Made by a program: the position numbers and the translations under genes
From: Lutimonas zeaxanthinifaciens
GTDB lineage: Bacteria > Bacteroidota > Bacteroidia > Flavobacteriales > Flavobacteriaceae
Assembly: GCF_030503675.1 (NCBI RefSeq)
Contig: NZ_CP129964.1
Coordinates: 186,001 to 250,000, forward strand
Length of the DNA: 64,000 nt
Direction of reading: 5' to 3'
Shown here: piece by piece, positions 10,436 through 20,579 of the stretch
Layout of the letters: every line of letters begins with the position of its first letter
Position numbering within the stretch: the stretch's first letter is position 1
The notes under the pieces: model-generated
What the model saw: the letters and a program-made list of their open reading frames with translations, nothing else
Databases searched by the model: none
What the model was told of the DNA's origin: nothing

Positions 10436-13201
10436 TTAAAAATTAAATACGGGCAGTTCTTTTTCCTGAAAAGGAATCTCAAGATTAAATATTTCCTCCA
10501 ATAATTTATCTAGCTCAGCCTTGTAGTCTTCCAAAATCTCTTGAGAAAGCACATCTCCATTAAAGGGCATAAACCCCTGTTTCAGGTTTTTAAACGATAC
10601 AATACCTGTTTTTATGAAAACTCTGTCTGCATTTAAATTCAATGAACTCAGATACATGTATGCGTATGTAAGAACCTGAAAACTTTTTGAAAATTTTTCA
10701 TCTGTACACAACTGATCCCAATCTTTTAGATTCAATTGATTCGTATTAACTTTTCCGGTCTTGTAATCGATGATCCTCAATACACCATCAACCTCATCAA
10801 TTCGATCAATTTTACCCCGAAGTTTGATCGGAAGATTTAAACCGGAATGATGATGGATCATTTCAACTCCTATTTCCAGACCTCGGACGATTATTTTTCT
10901 TCCTTTTTGAATCTGTTTTTGTTCATAATCGATGAAATTTAGTACAAATTGTTTGGCTATCTCAAATGCAAGAAGGTTTTTCCCGGATTTGACGGCCTTG
11001 ATCGAATAGGTTTTTTTGAATTGATCTTCGACTTCCTTTTCAACTTTTAAAACCATTTTTTGAAGGAATTCTGATTTTAGTTCGGCATCCAAATAAGGGT
11101 GATATAGTTGCTCGAGGGTATCGTGAACTATGGTCCCGAAGGTGTTGGCCGCTATAGTTTCTTCGGTTTTTTTGAATTCTTTAATCCCCAATACGGACCG
11201 TTTATAAAAATCGATAGGATTTCTGATAAAGGTCATTAAGGCACTGGGGGAAAACCCCTTTTCAGCTCTGTTTTTAAGTTTCTCAATAACTTTGTCTGTT
11301 TTATTTATATACGACAGTGAAAGGGGGGCATGATTCAATTTAGGATGAATAACAGCCTCTTTAAATGTCACCTTATCCAGTAAACCAAGTTGTTTGGAAA
11401 TCCTGAGCTGTCTTATAAAACGGCTGGGTTCTCCTGAGCCAAAATCATCGGTAATATTATTATAAATCAGATATATGTTTTTTGCCCTGTGAAGAAGCCT
11501 GAAGAAATGATAAGAAAATATAGCATCTTTTTCGAAAAAGGTCGGGATTTTCCTCTCCAGCTTCACATCAAGAGGAATAAAAGAATTGTTTCCACCGGTT
11601 GCAGGTAAATATCCTTCGTTTAAAGAAGTTATGATCAAAGTATTAAAATCAAGTACTCTTGATTCGAGCAACCCCATGATCTGGAGCCCCTCTAAAGGCT
11701 CACCCTGAAATGATAATTTTTCGGTTTTAAGAATTTGCTGAAATAGTTGATATAGGGTTTTTAAATTCTCAATAAATCTGAATTTTTCGTTTAGATTGGA
11801 AATTTCAAGAAATATATTGTAGAACCTAAAGAGGTACTCCCTTCTGAGGGGATTCAGATCCTCATTTTGATTCAAGGTTTTAATAGTTGAGGTTATTTTT
11901 TCTAAAAGGATGTCAACACTGTTGTTCCAATTCAAGAATAATTGACTGAACAGATTTGACAGGTAAACAGAATCTTGGACCAATTCCATTAAATTCTCCT
12001 CAGAAATGAATAACTCCTTATTAATCGTGTTATTTAATCCTTCTTCAAATTCAGGTAGAACCTCACAGGCCCCCTTAATTAAAGGGTCGTTTAACAAAGA
12101 CAATAAATCCTTGTAATAAAAAGAACCTTTTTTGTTAAGTTTTGCCTGGTTGAGATGCATCTTAAACAAGGCATGAAAAAAAGAACTTAAGGGGACGTTT
12201 TGTAATTCATATCCCATGGTTATGTTGGCCGTATTTATTTCTTTAGGGATTGAATTTAACAAGGGAGGTAACAACTTTTCATTTCCAAGTATAATGGCAG
12301 TATCTTCAATAGAACCATTTTGATTAAGTTCTTTTAGGACAGAACCAACATGTTTAATTTGACTTATATTTTTGGGAAGCCCGTGTAAGTGAATGGTTTT
12401 AGGTGAATTTATGAGGTCAGATTTCCAATTGAAATCGTTTGATCGATAGTAATTCCAGGTTTTTTCATAACGATCAAAGAATTGTTGTGATTGATTATTT
12501 GATTCTTTGTAGTAGTTATCATGATCCCAATATATTTCGGCCAGGTGATCTTCTAACAAGGATTGAATAATTTGTTCTTCAGCTTTGTTAAGGGCATTAA
12601 AGCCCGCAAAAATGTATTTATGTTCCTTTCTTTTGGATAGGAAAGAATTCAAATTCTCACAGGCAATTTTATAGAGCAATCCCTGATATCCTGATTTTAT
12701 TTGAATCAAATGCCCGCTAAATGATTGATGGTAGGTAATGATCTTTTCAAAAAATGACAGATAGTTGTCAATCATCTGGCTTTCACCATATGCTTCGAGT
12801 TTCCAATGCTCAATTCTCTTGGTGTCACTTAAATACGAAAGTATAGATTCTGCATCGAGAAGGTTACTGTCCAGATCATTGAAATCCTGTATGAGCACAG
12901 GTGCCCATTTTGAGAAGTTGTCGAAGGAGTCTAAATGCTCTTTCGCTGTATGTTCTTTGTATACCTTATAAAATTCGAACAAGAGGTTAATCGAATCGAG
13001 TGATTCAAATCCGGAAATGTCTTTTATAAATTCTTCAATGCTCAGGATTTGCGGAAGAAAGGCATTTGTATGAGCTTCTTTTTTGAGAATTTTTTTCAGG
13101 AAAATCCCGGATCTTTTATTCGGTAATACGAAGGTAAGATCTGAAAAAGAATTGTTTTGGATCAGTACTTCTGATACTACTTTATTTAGAAAAGATTGCA
13201 T
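10436..13201 (-). CDS. PD-(D/E)XK nuclease family protein, AddB-like
   Basis: A large DNA-repair protein of about 921 residues with an inactivated helicase-like N-terminal half and a RecB-type nuclease at the C-terminus. The nuclease motifs are visible: the conserved GTIVHDTLEQLY, then GKIDRIDEVDG and IIDYKTGK (the D and DYK of the motif). The N-terminus has FVLPNKRSGIFLKKIL where a Walker A would lie, without the GKT/S, as in AddB. In Bacteroidetes this protein normally partners an AddA (UvrD/Rep-type) helicase-nuclease in double-strand break repair; no addA lies in this window. ATG 13201 is chosen because the longer frame begins with TTG. Confidence 0.85.
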   Translation of the reverse strand: MQSFLNKVVSEVLIQNNSFSDLTFVLPNKRSGIFLKKILKKEAHTNAFLPQILSIEEFIKDISGFESLDSINLLFEFYKVYKEHTAKEHLDSFDNFSKWAPVLIQDFNDLDSNLLDAESILSYLSDTKRIEHWKLEAYGESQMIDNYLSFFEKIITYHQSFSGHLIQIKSGYQGLLYKIACENLNSFLSKRKEHKYIFAGFNALNKAEEQIIQSLLEDHLAEIYWDHDNYYKESNNQSQQFFDRYEKTWNYYRSNDFNWKSDLINSPKTIHLHGLPKNISQIKHVGSVLKELNQNGSIEDTAIILGNEKLLPPLLNSIPKEINTANITMGYELQNVPLSSFFHALFKMHLNQAKLNKKGSFYYKDLLSLLNDPLIKGACEVLPEFEEGLNNTINKELFISEENLMELVQDSVYLSNLFSQLFLNWNNSVDILLEKITSTIKTLNQNEDLNPLRREYLFRFYNIFLEISNLNEKFRFIENLKTLYQLFQQILKTEKLSFQGEPLEGLQIMGLLESRVLDFNTLIITSLNEGYLPATGGNNSFIPLDVKLERKIPTFFEKDAIFSYHFFRLLHRAKNIYLIYNNITDDFGSGEPSRFIRQLRISKQLGLLDKVTFKEAVIHPKLNHAPLSLSYINKTDKVIEKLKNRAEKGFSPSALMTFIRNPIDFYKRSVLGIKEFKKTEETIAANTFGTIVHDTLEQLYHPYLDAELKSEFLQKMVLKVEKEVEDQFKKTYSIKAVKSGKNLLAFEIAKQFVLNFIDYEQKQIQKGRKIIVRGLEIGVEMIHHHSGLNLPIKLRGKIDRIDEVDGVLRIIDYKTGKVNTNQLNLKDWDQLCTDEKFSKSFQVLTYAYMYLSSLNLNADRVFIKTGIVSFKNLKQGFMPFNGDVLSQEILEDYKAELDKLLEEIFNLEIPFQEKELPVFNF

Positions 13202-13229
13202 ACTCAAATGTAATCATAATCCATAAAAA

Positions 13230-13257
13230 AAACCATCCGTTCGACAACGGATGGTTT
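13230..13257. terminator. Intrinsic terminator of the OmpA-family gene
   Basis: AAACCATCCGTT, loop CGAC, AACGGATGGTTT: a perfect 12-bp stem with A/T tracts on both sides, directly 3' of the OmpA gene on the minus strand. Confidence 0.88.
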
Positions 13258-13280
13258 CTTTAATTTGATTTAAGGAAAGA

Positions 13281-14648
13281 TTATCTTTCAGCGTACTCTG
13301 AGAAGATCTCAACTCTTCTGTTTTGCTGTCTTCCTTGTCTTGTACCATTATCTCCGATTGGGTTTGCAGAACCAAATCCTTTAGCAGTGATCATGTCAGC
13401 TGGGAAACCATTTTCAATTAAGTAGTCTCTTACAGCATCAGCTCTAGCCTGAGATAATTTGTTATTGATTGCATCGCTACCAGTGCTGTCAGTGTGACCT
13501 TCAACTTCAAAACTCAATGTTTTGTACTGGTTTACAATTTTACTTACCTGCTCCAATCTGATTGCAGTTTCATCAGTGAATTTGGCACTTCCTGTTTTGA
13601 AGTAGATAGCCCTTGCCAAATCTGTGATTTCTTTTTGAACTTCAGCAGAAACGATTGGACATCCATTGTTTTCCGCAACACCTGCGATATTTGGACATTC
13701 GTCATCTTTATCTGGAATTCCGTCTCCATCAGCATCAGGCCATGGGCAACCGTTGTTTTCAGCAGGACCAGCAACATCCGGACACTGATCATCCTTATCA
13801 GCTACACCGTCACCATCTCTGTCTGGACATCCATTAAGAGAAGCAGGACCAGCTTCAGTTGGGCATGCATCATCTTTATCCGGTACACCGTCACCGTCAG
13901 TATCAGGACAACCATTGAACTCAGCTAAACCAGCTTCGTTTGGACAAGCATCTTCTGAATCCTGGATTCCGTCACCGTCAGTATCAGGACAACCATTGAA
14001 TTGCTCTAAACCGGCAACTTCCGGACAAGCATCATATTTGTCATAGATTCCGTCTTTGTCAGTATCAATACCTCCAAATTTGAAGACAATACCTGCAGCG
14101 TGCTGCCAGTGAGGAAGAAGTTGATCTTCGTCGAAAGAATGCTTATATTTTGTTTGAATATTGAAACCTAACCAGCTGTTGAACCATAAGTTGAATCCAA
14201 GACCAGCGTTTGCAGTACCATTACCATCACCTTCCAGCCAAGTGTAACCTCCACCGGCAAGAATGTAAGGATCGAACCATCCGTGCTCTCTTACGAAATT
14301 AAATTTGATATCCAGGTCAGCAGCAATTAATGAAAGTTTACCATTTGTGCTGAAATCACCAATCCTTTCAATTGTATTCATAGACCCTGTTAATCCTACA
14401 GAGAATCCACTTCCAACATAGTAACCAACTCTTAAACGGTTAAGTAAAGAATTGCTGTTCCAGTGTTCCGTATTGAAGAAATCTTCGAACATTCCTCCCG
14501 TACGAGGATCATCAGCACCAGTAGGGTACAGGTCAATGGCGTTGGCACCTAACTCTATAACCCAGCGATCATCCTTATCCTGCGCATTAGCACTGTTTAC
14601 AAAAACAACAGCCAATAGGATTAATAATACTTTTTTTAAATGTTTCAT
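13281..14648 (-). CDS. OmpA-family outer-membrane protein with thrombospondin type 3 repeats
   Basis: Abundant-type outer-membrane protein of 455 residues. After a signal peptide ([20 protein letters not shown]) comes an N-terminal beta-barrel to about residue 205. It is followed by five Ca-binding thrombospondin type 3 repeats of the pattern DxDGDGxxDxxDxCP, each ending NGCP. The C-terminal OmpA peptidoglycan-binding domain starts at [10 protein letters not shown] and contains [11 protein letters not shown] and RRVEIF. It anchors the outer membrane to the cell wall. The frame extends to a TTG at 14657, but ATG 14648 starts the signal peptide. A Bacteroidetes -7 box lies upstream at 14713-14720. 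Confidence 0.95.
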   Translation of the reverse strand: MKHLKKVLLILLAVVFVNSANAQDKDDRWVIELGANAIDLYPTGADDPRTGGMFEDFFNTEHWNSNSLLNRLRVGYYVGSGFSVGLTGSMNTIERIGDFSTNGKLSLIAADLDIKFNFVREHGWFDPYILAGGGYTWLEGDGNGTANAGLGFNLWFNSWLGFNIQTKYKHSFDEDQLLPHWQHAAGIVFKFGGIDTDKDGIYDKYDACPEVAGLEQFNGCPDTDGDGIQDSEDACPNEAGLAEFNGCPDTDGDGVPDKDDACPTEAGPASLNGCPDRDGDGVADKDDQCPDVAGPAENNGCPWPDADGDGIPDKDDECPNIAGVAENNGCPIVSAEVQKEITDLARAIYFKTGSAKFTDETAIRLEQVSKIVNQYKTLSFEVEGHTDSTGSDAINNKLSQARADAVRDYLIENGFPADMITAKGFGSANPIGDNGTRQGRQQNRRVEIFSEYAER

Positions 14649-14712
14649 TGTAATCAATTTTAAATTAATCTTTTTAATTGTTAAGTAAGCTTAAATTTTA
14701 AGTAATATTTAA

Positions 14713-14720
14713 CAAATATA
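14713..14720 (-). promoter_or_regulatory. Probable -7 promoter box of the OmpA-family gene
   Basis: TATATTTG on the minus strand matches the Bacteroidetes -7 consensus TAnnTTTG exactly, 65 bp upstream of the start codon. No well-spaced -33 element was seen. Confidence 0.5.
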
Positions 14721-14813
14721 TAAAAACTTGTCAAATAACGCACTTTAAGCATTTTTTTTTTGCGGCTTCAAAGACAAAGTGTCAAGTATTTACGCTGAAA
14801 TCAAAGACTTTTC

Positions 14814-16949
14814 CTAATAAAAAACAGCACGGTTATCCACTATGTCAGAATTCTCTTTTAATGCATCAAAAATCATCAGGCTTCTTCCACTAAGAGTTCT
14901 TTCAATATTCTTTTTATTGCTATTATAATTTTGAAGTTCAGTTGGCAAGGTTTTTTTGGTTACGACAGCAAATGCCACTCCATTTTTACCAACTATATTT
15001 TTGGTAAGTTCATTTTCCTCCAAACCTGTCACAACACCTGCAATATCAACAAATCTTCCTACTCCGGCGAATACGGGACTGCTGTTTGATACAGCCATGC
15101 TGCTTCTTTTGGTCACTTTGTTTTGCTCAGCAAGTTCTTCAAGTGTAGATCCAGTTGATCTTTCCTTGATCAGTTCTGCCTTCTTTTGGTTTAACACAAT
15201 GCTCCTCACATTTTTTCCTTTTCCAGAAAGGCCGGCTTTGTTTTTTGATGATAACCTGACAACGGCATATCCGTTTTCAAGATCAAAACGTTTAATATCG
15301 CCTACTTCAGTTCCCTCTTCGAAAGTCCATCGTACGATTTGTCTTTGTGAACCGAGCTGGCCAATATTGTCATCAAAAACCTCAAGCCTTAGCACGGGTT
15401 GTACCTGAAGGTTCTGCGCGGCTGCCAATTCTTTCATTTCACTTCCTGAGATCAGGTCGGAAGCAAAGGTTTCTGCTTGTTCGAAAATATCATTTTCAGT
15501 TTTTTCAGACGGATCGATTCTTCTTGAGAAAGTGGCAACTTTTACATTTTTCTGCTTGTTTTTCTGTCCATCGATTCTAATAACATGAAATCCAAACTGT
15601 GATTTAACAACCCCCATGTCTCCCACTGCATTTTCAAAAGTATAATCTCTGAATTCCGGAATCATGGTTCTGTAAACAAACCATCCTAAATCACCACCTT
15701 TGGCACCACTTACTTTATCAACTGACATTTCTTTGGCAAGTTCCTCAAACTTAGAATTGTTACCCTTTACAACAGTGAGAACACTATCTGCTATTTTTTT
15801 AGCTTCTTCCTCAGTCTGAGTTACTGAAGGGTCAGCTGTCGCTGTTCCTACAAAAGGAATAAGGATATGACTTGCCTTAACTGAGTCTGGAAGCTGTTTT
15901 ACCTCCACAACCTTGGATAACTTGAACATGCCATCGTCCTTATAAGGTCCGTATACCTCTCCAACCGCAAGATCGAAAATAGAATCAGCAACAATCTTGC
16001 TCAATCCGGATTTGTTATAAAATGTTGGGTCATAAGGCGTATCTGACTCATTTTCAGCGTTAAATTCTACCATATCTTCGGCACTTCTGAATCCTTGAAC
16101 GGTTACATTGGTTTTTGCAGCTGAACTGTACTCTTCACGATCCTCGATCATGTTCAATAATTCTGCCTCAATTTCATTCTCATCCTCCTGAGTCGCTTCA
16201 ATTTTAAACTGAACGAATTCAATATCTCTCGATTCCTCAACTGTATATGCTTTTCGATTTGCCTTTATATATGACTTCATGTCATCAGCGGTAACTGTCA
16301 CAAGGCTGTCAGGGATACTTGAAAAAGGAACATATACATAATCCACGTCAACACTTGTATTTTGCATGAAGTATTCTCGTTCACCTTCACTCAAAGTGCT
16401 TCCCAAACCAGCTCTGATCAGGGCATTGTAGGTATTTTGTTCAAGGTTTTTCTTGATGCTTTTTTCGTAGTTGATCCAACCTCTCCAGGCAGCTGCACCG
16501 TTGGCGTCTTCTTCTGAATTATCCTGTAAAGTTGCAATGTATTCTTTTAATTTTTCAGGATCAAAAATTCCTGCTTCATTGGCAAACTGAGGACTGTTTT
16601 GAGCTGAAATTTGAGTTACCATTGCATCCCAAACGTCTTTTTCCCCAACAACAACTCCGGATTTTTCTAATTGTGTCTGATATATTTTTTCGCTAACAAG
16701 AGAGTTCCATGCATTATTGACATTTTGCATGTTTGTCGATCTTCCGTTTGATCTGTTTCTGTAAAGTTCAACCTGCTGGGCAAACTCTTCTCTTGAAATA
16801 GGTTCACCATTTACCTCTCCTATGCTGCTAGCGGTTTTATTGAACAAGTTTCCGTCGAATAATCCACTTAAAACAAATGAAAATAAAGCAAGCGCAATAA
16901 TTATGATTAAAAATAATGATCTCTCTCTAATTTTCGATAATACAGCCAT
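14814..16949 (-). CDS. Peptidylprolyl isomerase, PpiD/SurA-like
   Basis: Membrane-anchored periplasmic folding factor. Residues 12-33 form one transmembrane anchor (LFLIIIIALALFSFVL). A SurA_N/PpiD-type helical chaperone region follows (about 40-180, with NGEPISREEFAQQVELYRN). The parvulin domain lies near 350-460 and contains VKASHILIPF, GGDLGWF and FGFHVIRI. It is 711 residues long, a usual size for Bacteroidetes PpiD-like proteins. It is the last gene of the coaX cluster, 96 bp downstream of the CNNM/CBS gene, and probably helps outer-membrane protein folding. Confidence 0.92.
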   Translation of the reverse strand: MAVLSKIRERSLFLIIIIALALFSFVLSGLFDGNLFNKTASSIGEVNGEPISREEFAQQVELYRNRSNGRSTNMQNVNNAWNSLVSEKIYQTQLEKSGVVVGEKDVWDAMVTQISAQNSPQFANEAGIFDPEKLKEYIATLQDNSEEDANGAAAWRGWINYEKSIKKNLEQNTYNALIRAGLGSTLSEGEREYFMQNTSVDVDYVYVPFSSIPDSLVTVTADDMKSYIKANRKAYTVEESRDIEFVQFKIEATQEDENEIEAELLNMIEDREEYSSAAKTNVTVQGFRSAEDMVEFNAENESDTPYDPTFYNKSGLSKIVADSIFDLAVGEVYGPYKDDGMFKLSKVVEVKQLPDSVKASHILIPFVGTATADPSVTQTEEEAKKIADSVLTVVKGNNSKFEELAKEMSVDKVSGAKGGDLGWFVYRTMIPEFRDYTFENAVGDMGVVKSQFGFHVIRIDGQKNKQKNVKVATFSRRIDPSEKTENDIFEQAETFASDLISGSEMKELAAAQNLQVQPVLRLEVFDDNIGQLGSQRQIVRWTFEEGTEVGDIKRFDLENGYAVVRLSSKNKAGLSGKGKNVRSIVLNQKKAELIKERSTGSTLEELAEQNKVTKRSSMAVSNSSPVFAGVGRFVDIAGVVTGLEENELTKNIVGKNGVAFAVVTKKTLPTELQNYNSNKKNIERTLSGRSLMIFDALKENSDIVDNRAVFY

Positions 16950-17045
16950 TTTCTTTTCTATTATAAATTTTTAGGTTGCGAAAATACAATTTACCTTTTA
17001 ATAATGAAAGGAGAATAAGACTAATTTTTTGGCTTGAAAAAGCGG

Positions 17046-18305
17046 CTATGTATCTTGAAATAAAACTTTTAAATAAACCTCTTCAATTTTTGAGGCGCTG
17101 ACCTTAAGGATTGTGAATTGATAGTTTTCAATTTCGATGATTTCTCCGGTCGAGGGGATGTTTTCAGTATGGTTGACAATGAGTCCGCCCAGGGTTTCGT
17201 AATTACTGTCCTCCGTTAGATCCAGACTGTAAACCTCATTGATATAGTCTACTTCGAGTCTTGTGGAGAATTTGTATTCCCGGTCGTTAATTTTTTCTTC
17301 CAATAAGGAAATTGTATCGTGCTCATCCTCGATATCGCCGAATAATTCTTCAATAATATCCTCGATGGTTATCAGCCCGGAGGTTCCGCCATATTCGTCA
17401 AGTACGATTGCCACACTTTTGCTCTTCATGATAAGGTCATTTAAAATATCATGGATCATCATGGTTTCAGGAACAATCTCTATGGGCAGCAGGATGGACC
17501 TGATATTTTTTGGTTTTTTGAAAAGATCAAAAAAGTGGGCATATCCAATAATATCATCAAGGGAGTTATTATATACCATAATTTTTGATAATCCCGTTTC
17601 AATGAATAATTGCTTGAGGTTTTTGGGAGAATCGTGCACTTCAACCGCTATAATTTCGGTTCTGGGGATCATGGCTTCTCTTGCTTTTACATTGTGAAAG
17701 TCCAGCGCATTCTGAAATATTTGAATTTCAGAGTCAATTTCATCTTCAGCCGTCTCCAGCTGTTCATCTATATAATGGCCCAACTCTGCTTTTGTGAAGG
17801 CGAGCTGAACCTGATCCTCCCTGACATTGAATAATATCCGAAGGAAAAAATCCGAAATTGCTGTTATGAATCTTGATATGATATAAAAAAGTAAATAGAA
17901 TACATATGCAGGAAAGGCAAATATCTTCATGGATTCATTGGCATAGATCCGGAAAACAGCTTTAGGAAGGAACTCAGCCGTTATCAGAATAATAATTGTT
18001 GAAATCGAGGTTTGGGTAAGCAGAAGCAAAAATTCATTTTGAATTCCATCCTTAAAAAAATTCATCAGGATATCCCCCATAAAATAGCCGTAGATAACCA
18101 ATGCAATATTGTTTCCAACCAGCATTGAAGTGATAAACTTGGAGGGTTTCTGGGTAAGATTTCTCAATATTTTTGCCAGAAGAGTGTCTTTTTTCTTTTC
18201 AAGTTCGAGATGCATTTTATTTGAGGAAACAAAGGCGATCTCCATGCCTGAAAAAAAGGCTGACAAGAGCACAGAACTCAATATGATGAGAAATTTAAGG
18301 ATCAT
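17046..18305 (-). CDS. CNNM/CBS/CorC-domain membrane protein (hemolysin-family, GldE-like)
   Basis: Integral membrane protein with an N-terminal CNNM (DUF21) transmembrane domain (residues 1-190), a pair of CBS domains (about 200-330, including REAMIPRTEI and DEYGGTSGLITIEDI) and a C-terminal CorC/HlyC domain (340-419). Family members act in divalent cation (Mg/Co) efflux or homeostasis. The name hemolysin is historical. The flavobacterial gliding protein GldE has this architecture, but the usual ssb/gldD neighbours are absent, so the symbol is not used. It overlaps the upstream small gene by 4 bp, implying translational coupling. Confidence 0.9.
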   Translation of the reverse strand: MILKFLIILSSVLLSAFFSGMEIAFVSSNKMHLELEKKKDTLLAKILRNLTQKPSKFITSMLVGNNIALVIYGYFMGDILMNFFKDGIQNEFLLLLTQTSISTIIILITAEFLPKAVFRIYANESMKIFAFPAYVFYLLFYIISRFITAISDFFLRILFNVREDQVQLAFTKAELGHYIDEQLETAEDEIDSEIQIFQNALDFHNVKAREAMIPRTEIIAVEVHDSPKNLKQLFIETGLSKIMVYNNSLDDIIGYAHFFDLFKKPKNIRSILLPIEIVPETMMIHDILNDLIMKSKSVAIVLDEYGGTSGLITIEDIIEELFGDIEDEHDTISLLEEKINDREYKFSTRLEVDYINEVYSLDLTEDSNYETLGGLIVNHTENIPSTGEIIEIENYQFTILKVSASKIEEVYLKVLFQDT

Positions 18306-18499
18306 TCTTTTTTCTCGTGTTTTTCAAAACGTTTTCTGTATTTCTTTCTAAAAAAATACATGAATACCGCTAAAACAGAGAAGGCCAAAAAGATATAGGC
18401 TTTATTAGGCTCTGAATTCCATCTTAGCACCGTTTCAACCAAAAAAACAATGGCGATGATCAGATAGGCAATTTCAAAGAATTTAAAATATTTTGACAT
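18302..18499 (-). CDS. Small two-helix membrane protein
   Basis: A 65-residue protein with two hydrophobic helices (about residues 8-24 and 34-49) and a very basic C-terminal tail (FFRKKYRKRFEKHEKKE). Function unknown. It sits between lptC and the CNNM gene, 8 bp after the former and overlapping the latter by 4 bp (ATGA type), so it is clearly part of the operon and very likely real despite its size. Confidence 0.8.
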   Translation of the reverse strand: MSKYFKFFEIAYLIIAIVFLVETVLRWNSEPNKAYIFLAFSVLAVFMYFFRKKYRKRFEKHEKKE

Positions 18500-18507
18500 A
18501 ATTTCGG

Positions 18508-19068
18508 TTATTCGTTGACATAGACACTTCCCTTGATAGACTTCATATTTACCTTGCTCAGGTCTTCATTCGATTCAAACCCCTTGCCATGGATCGTATC
18601 AAGTTGTGTTATTAGGGTAAAATCTTTTTCAGTATAAATATAATGTTCATTTGAATCCCAGAAAAGCTGACTGGTAAATAATTTTGTGTTTTCTGCGCGG
18701 TTAACAATAGAAACGCTGTCTTTCACCTCAGAGATGTTTGTGTTGTTAAAGGTTATGGAATAGCCGGCGGTTAAGATCACTGAGTCCCCTTTTGCATCAA
18801 AGCTGATGATTCGGATACCCTCTGGGAAAAGGGTATAGGGATGACTCTCCCGGTTAGAAAAATCATGCATTACAGGTGCCGTTAATATGGTTTTGACTTT
18901 TCCTGAGTCGGTATGGACCAGATAGACGTTCCTGGCCGCTCCAATGGGAAGGTTTTTTTCAGCAAGAAAATCCTGTACTTCTTTAATATCGTTACCACAA
19001 GAAAAAAACATTGCTACTATAAGCATAGTAGCAATGTTTAGAAAACGGTATGATATTTTAGTACGCAT
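18508..19068 (-). CDS. lptC: LPS export ABC transporter periplasmic protein LptC
   Basis: A 186-residue lipoprotein or anchored periplasmic protein. A hydrophobic N-terminus ends in a lipobox-like FFSCG. The beta-strand-rich domain fits LptC, with LTAPVMHDF, FPEGIRI, ILTAGYSITFN and IYTEKDFTL-type repeats of the beta-jellyroll. LptC passes lipopolysaccharide from LptB2FG to LptA. It follows the TPR gene by 8 bp. LptC sequences are divergent, so part of the confidence comes from the conserved flavobacterial neighbourhood. Confidence 0.85.
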   Translation of the reverse strand: MRTKISYRFLNIATMLIVAMFFSCGNDIKEVQDFLAEKNLPIGAARNVYLVHTDSGKVKTILTAPVMHDFSNRESHPYTLFPEGIRIISFDAKGDSVILTAGYSITFNNTNISEVKDSVSIVNRAENTKLFTSQLFWDSNEHYIYTEKDFTLITQLDTIHGKGFESNEDLSKVNMKSIKGSVYVNE

Positions 19069-19076
19069 CAGACTGC

Positions 19077-20561
19077 TTATGGTATCCTTGCTGTTTCATT
19101 GATCCAGCATCCTATTTTATGTGATGTACCTGATTCAAGACCTTCGGTAAACACGAGTTTTTTTGAAGGCGCACTTGCCATGTAACTCTTGATGTATTTG
19201 TTCGCCATGGACGTAATTCCAGGGTCAGCAGCTTTAGCCTCTCTCGCCTTGTCTGCCGCAGCTACATAAACCATTCTTTTGGAAATTTCATCAGTACCAC
19301 AAGTATTTGCACTGGCTGCGTATAAGTTGGATATCAACAAGTAGGCACTTCCCATACTCGGTCTTTCCTTGATCGCTAAACGCGCATATTTTCTCGATTC
19401 GGACCTCGATCCTTTTTTCTTCATGATCAAAGCAACTCTATAGTAATATTTTGCTTTTTTGTAATTATCAGTTTCAAGATCAATTGCCTTGTTAAAATAT
19501 TCAATGGCTTTGTTACTGTCTCCACTATCCATTAGGATTCCGGCATAGAAAACATAAGCATCTGATGATGGTGCAGCATTTACGTAGGCCTCAACCATTT
19601 GAGGATAAAGAGGATTGTCAGTACATTCTTTTTGGTTCAAACGCGAAACTGCTCTTTTTAACCAGCTAACATTTCCTTTATTTTTTTCGAAATTATCTTT
19701 ATAGAGAGGAATAAGTCGCTCGCAGGTAGCAACCTCGCTAAGTGTATTATCAAGGTATCCTTCAACCTGACCCAAGGCTCTAAGATTAACTTCTCTCGCC
19801 CTCTTTTTATTTTTCTCCTTACTTGTTAAAGGCTTACCACTTGTTTCTTTTGCATTCAAAGCGTCGAGGTCCTTTGAGTAACCTTCCATTTTTGTACCAA
19901 TGGCTTCCATAATGTCATCATAGGTATCAAAAACAAATTGAGGGTCTGTATCCTTATTCAGATCCGTTAGTGTCTGGAAGTATTTACCTATATTTTTTAC
20001 ACTCATCCCTGTTGGGTCAGCTTTGAAAGACTTTCCAAGTTTGTCAAATATCTCATCCCCATTCTCTAAATATTCGATGACACCTCTTTTAAACAAAAAG
20101 TTTGCCCAGTCGCTGTAAACTTTCCCTAAGTTATCAGGAAAATGTTTTACTCTCATTTCATAGACATAGATTACCTCTCTTGCTTTCTCAGGTAACACCT
20201 CTTTGTTCGCATTGGCAACATCAAAATATTGCTTATCCACTTTAAAGATATGATCATTTGTGGTAATTTTCTGCCCCTTCTCAACTTTAATCAAACCTGC
20301 GTTTTCATCATAGAACGCCTCGGTCATTTTTATACCGTCACTGTAAATGATTTTTGAGGCCTGAGGACAATTCTCCACACACCATTTCCAAGGCTCATAG
20401 GCAGCCTCGTAGTTTTTCATTTTCACAGCTTCATGAAAAAGAGATAGATTCGTTTTACATTTGTCTGGTTCATTACCATACTTGTCTTGTGCATGCATAA
20501 CAGCAGTTCCTCCAATAAGGAAAACAGCCATTACCATCATTACCGTCTTTACTAATTTCAT
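19077..20561 (-). CDS. Exported tetratricopeptide-repeat protein
   Basis: A 494-residue protein with a signal peptide (MKLVKTVMMVMAVFLIGGTAVMHAQ), a central helical region and tandem TPR-type helices around residues 330-420 (for example YVFYAGILMDSGDSNKAIEYFNKAIDL, given here only as a location near 345-370). Probably periplasmic. Its position between an outer-membrane protein and lptC suggests an envelope-assembly role, which is inference. It lies 18 bp after the upstream gene, in operon. Confidence 0.85.
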   Translation of the reverse strand: MKLVKTVMMVMAVFLIGGTAVMHAQDKYGNEPDKCKTNLSLFHEAVKMKNYEAAYEPWKWCVENCPQASKIIYSDGIKMTEAFYDENAGLIKVEKGQKITTNDHIFKVDKQYFDVANANKEVLPEKAREVIYVYEMRVKHFPDNLGKVYSDWANFLFKRGVIEYLENGDEIFDKLGKSFKADPTGMSVKNIGKYFQTLTDLNKDTDPQFVFDTYDDIMEAIGTKMEGYSKDLDALNAKETSGKPLTSKEKNKKRAREVNLRALGQVEGYLDNTLSEVATCERLIPLYKDNFEKNKGNVSWLKRAVSRLNQKECTDNPLYPQMVEAYVNAAPSSDAYVFYAGILMDSGDSNKAIEYFNKAIDLETDNYKKAKYYYRVALIMKKKGSRSESRKYARLAIKERPSMGSAYLLISNLYAASANTCGTDEISKRMVYVAAADKAREAKAADPGITSMANKYIKSYMASAPSKKLVFTEGLESGTSHKIGCWINETARIP

Positions 20562-20579
20562 TTTTAAGATTTGTTAATA

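Noticed and set aside
13660-14060. Tandem DNA repeats or CRISPR-like array
   Set aside because: The periodicity comes from five thrombospondin type 3 protein repeats inside the OmpA-family gene; no repeat/spacer structure.
17046-18305. GldE gliding-motility protein or true hemolysin
   Set aside because: The domain order is shared by all CNNM/CorC proteins and the usual gliding neighbours are absent.
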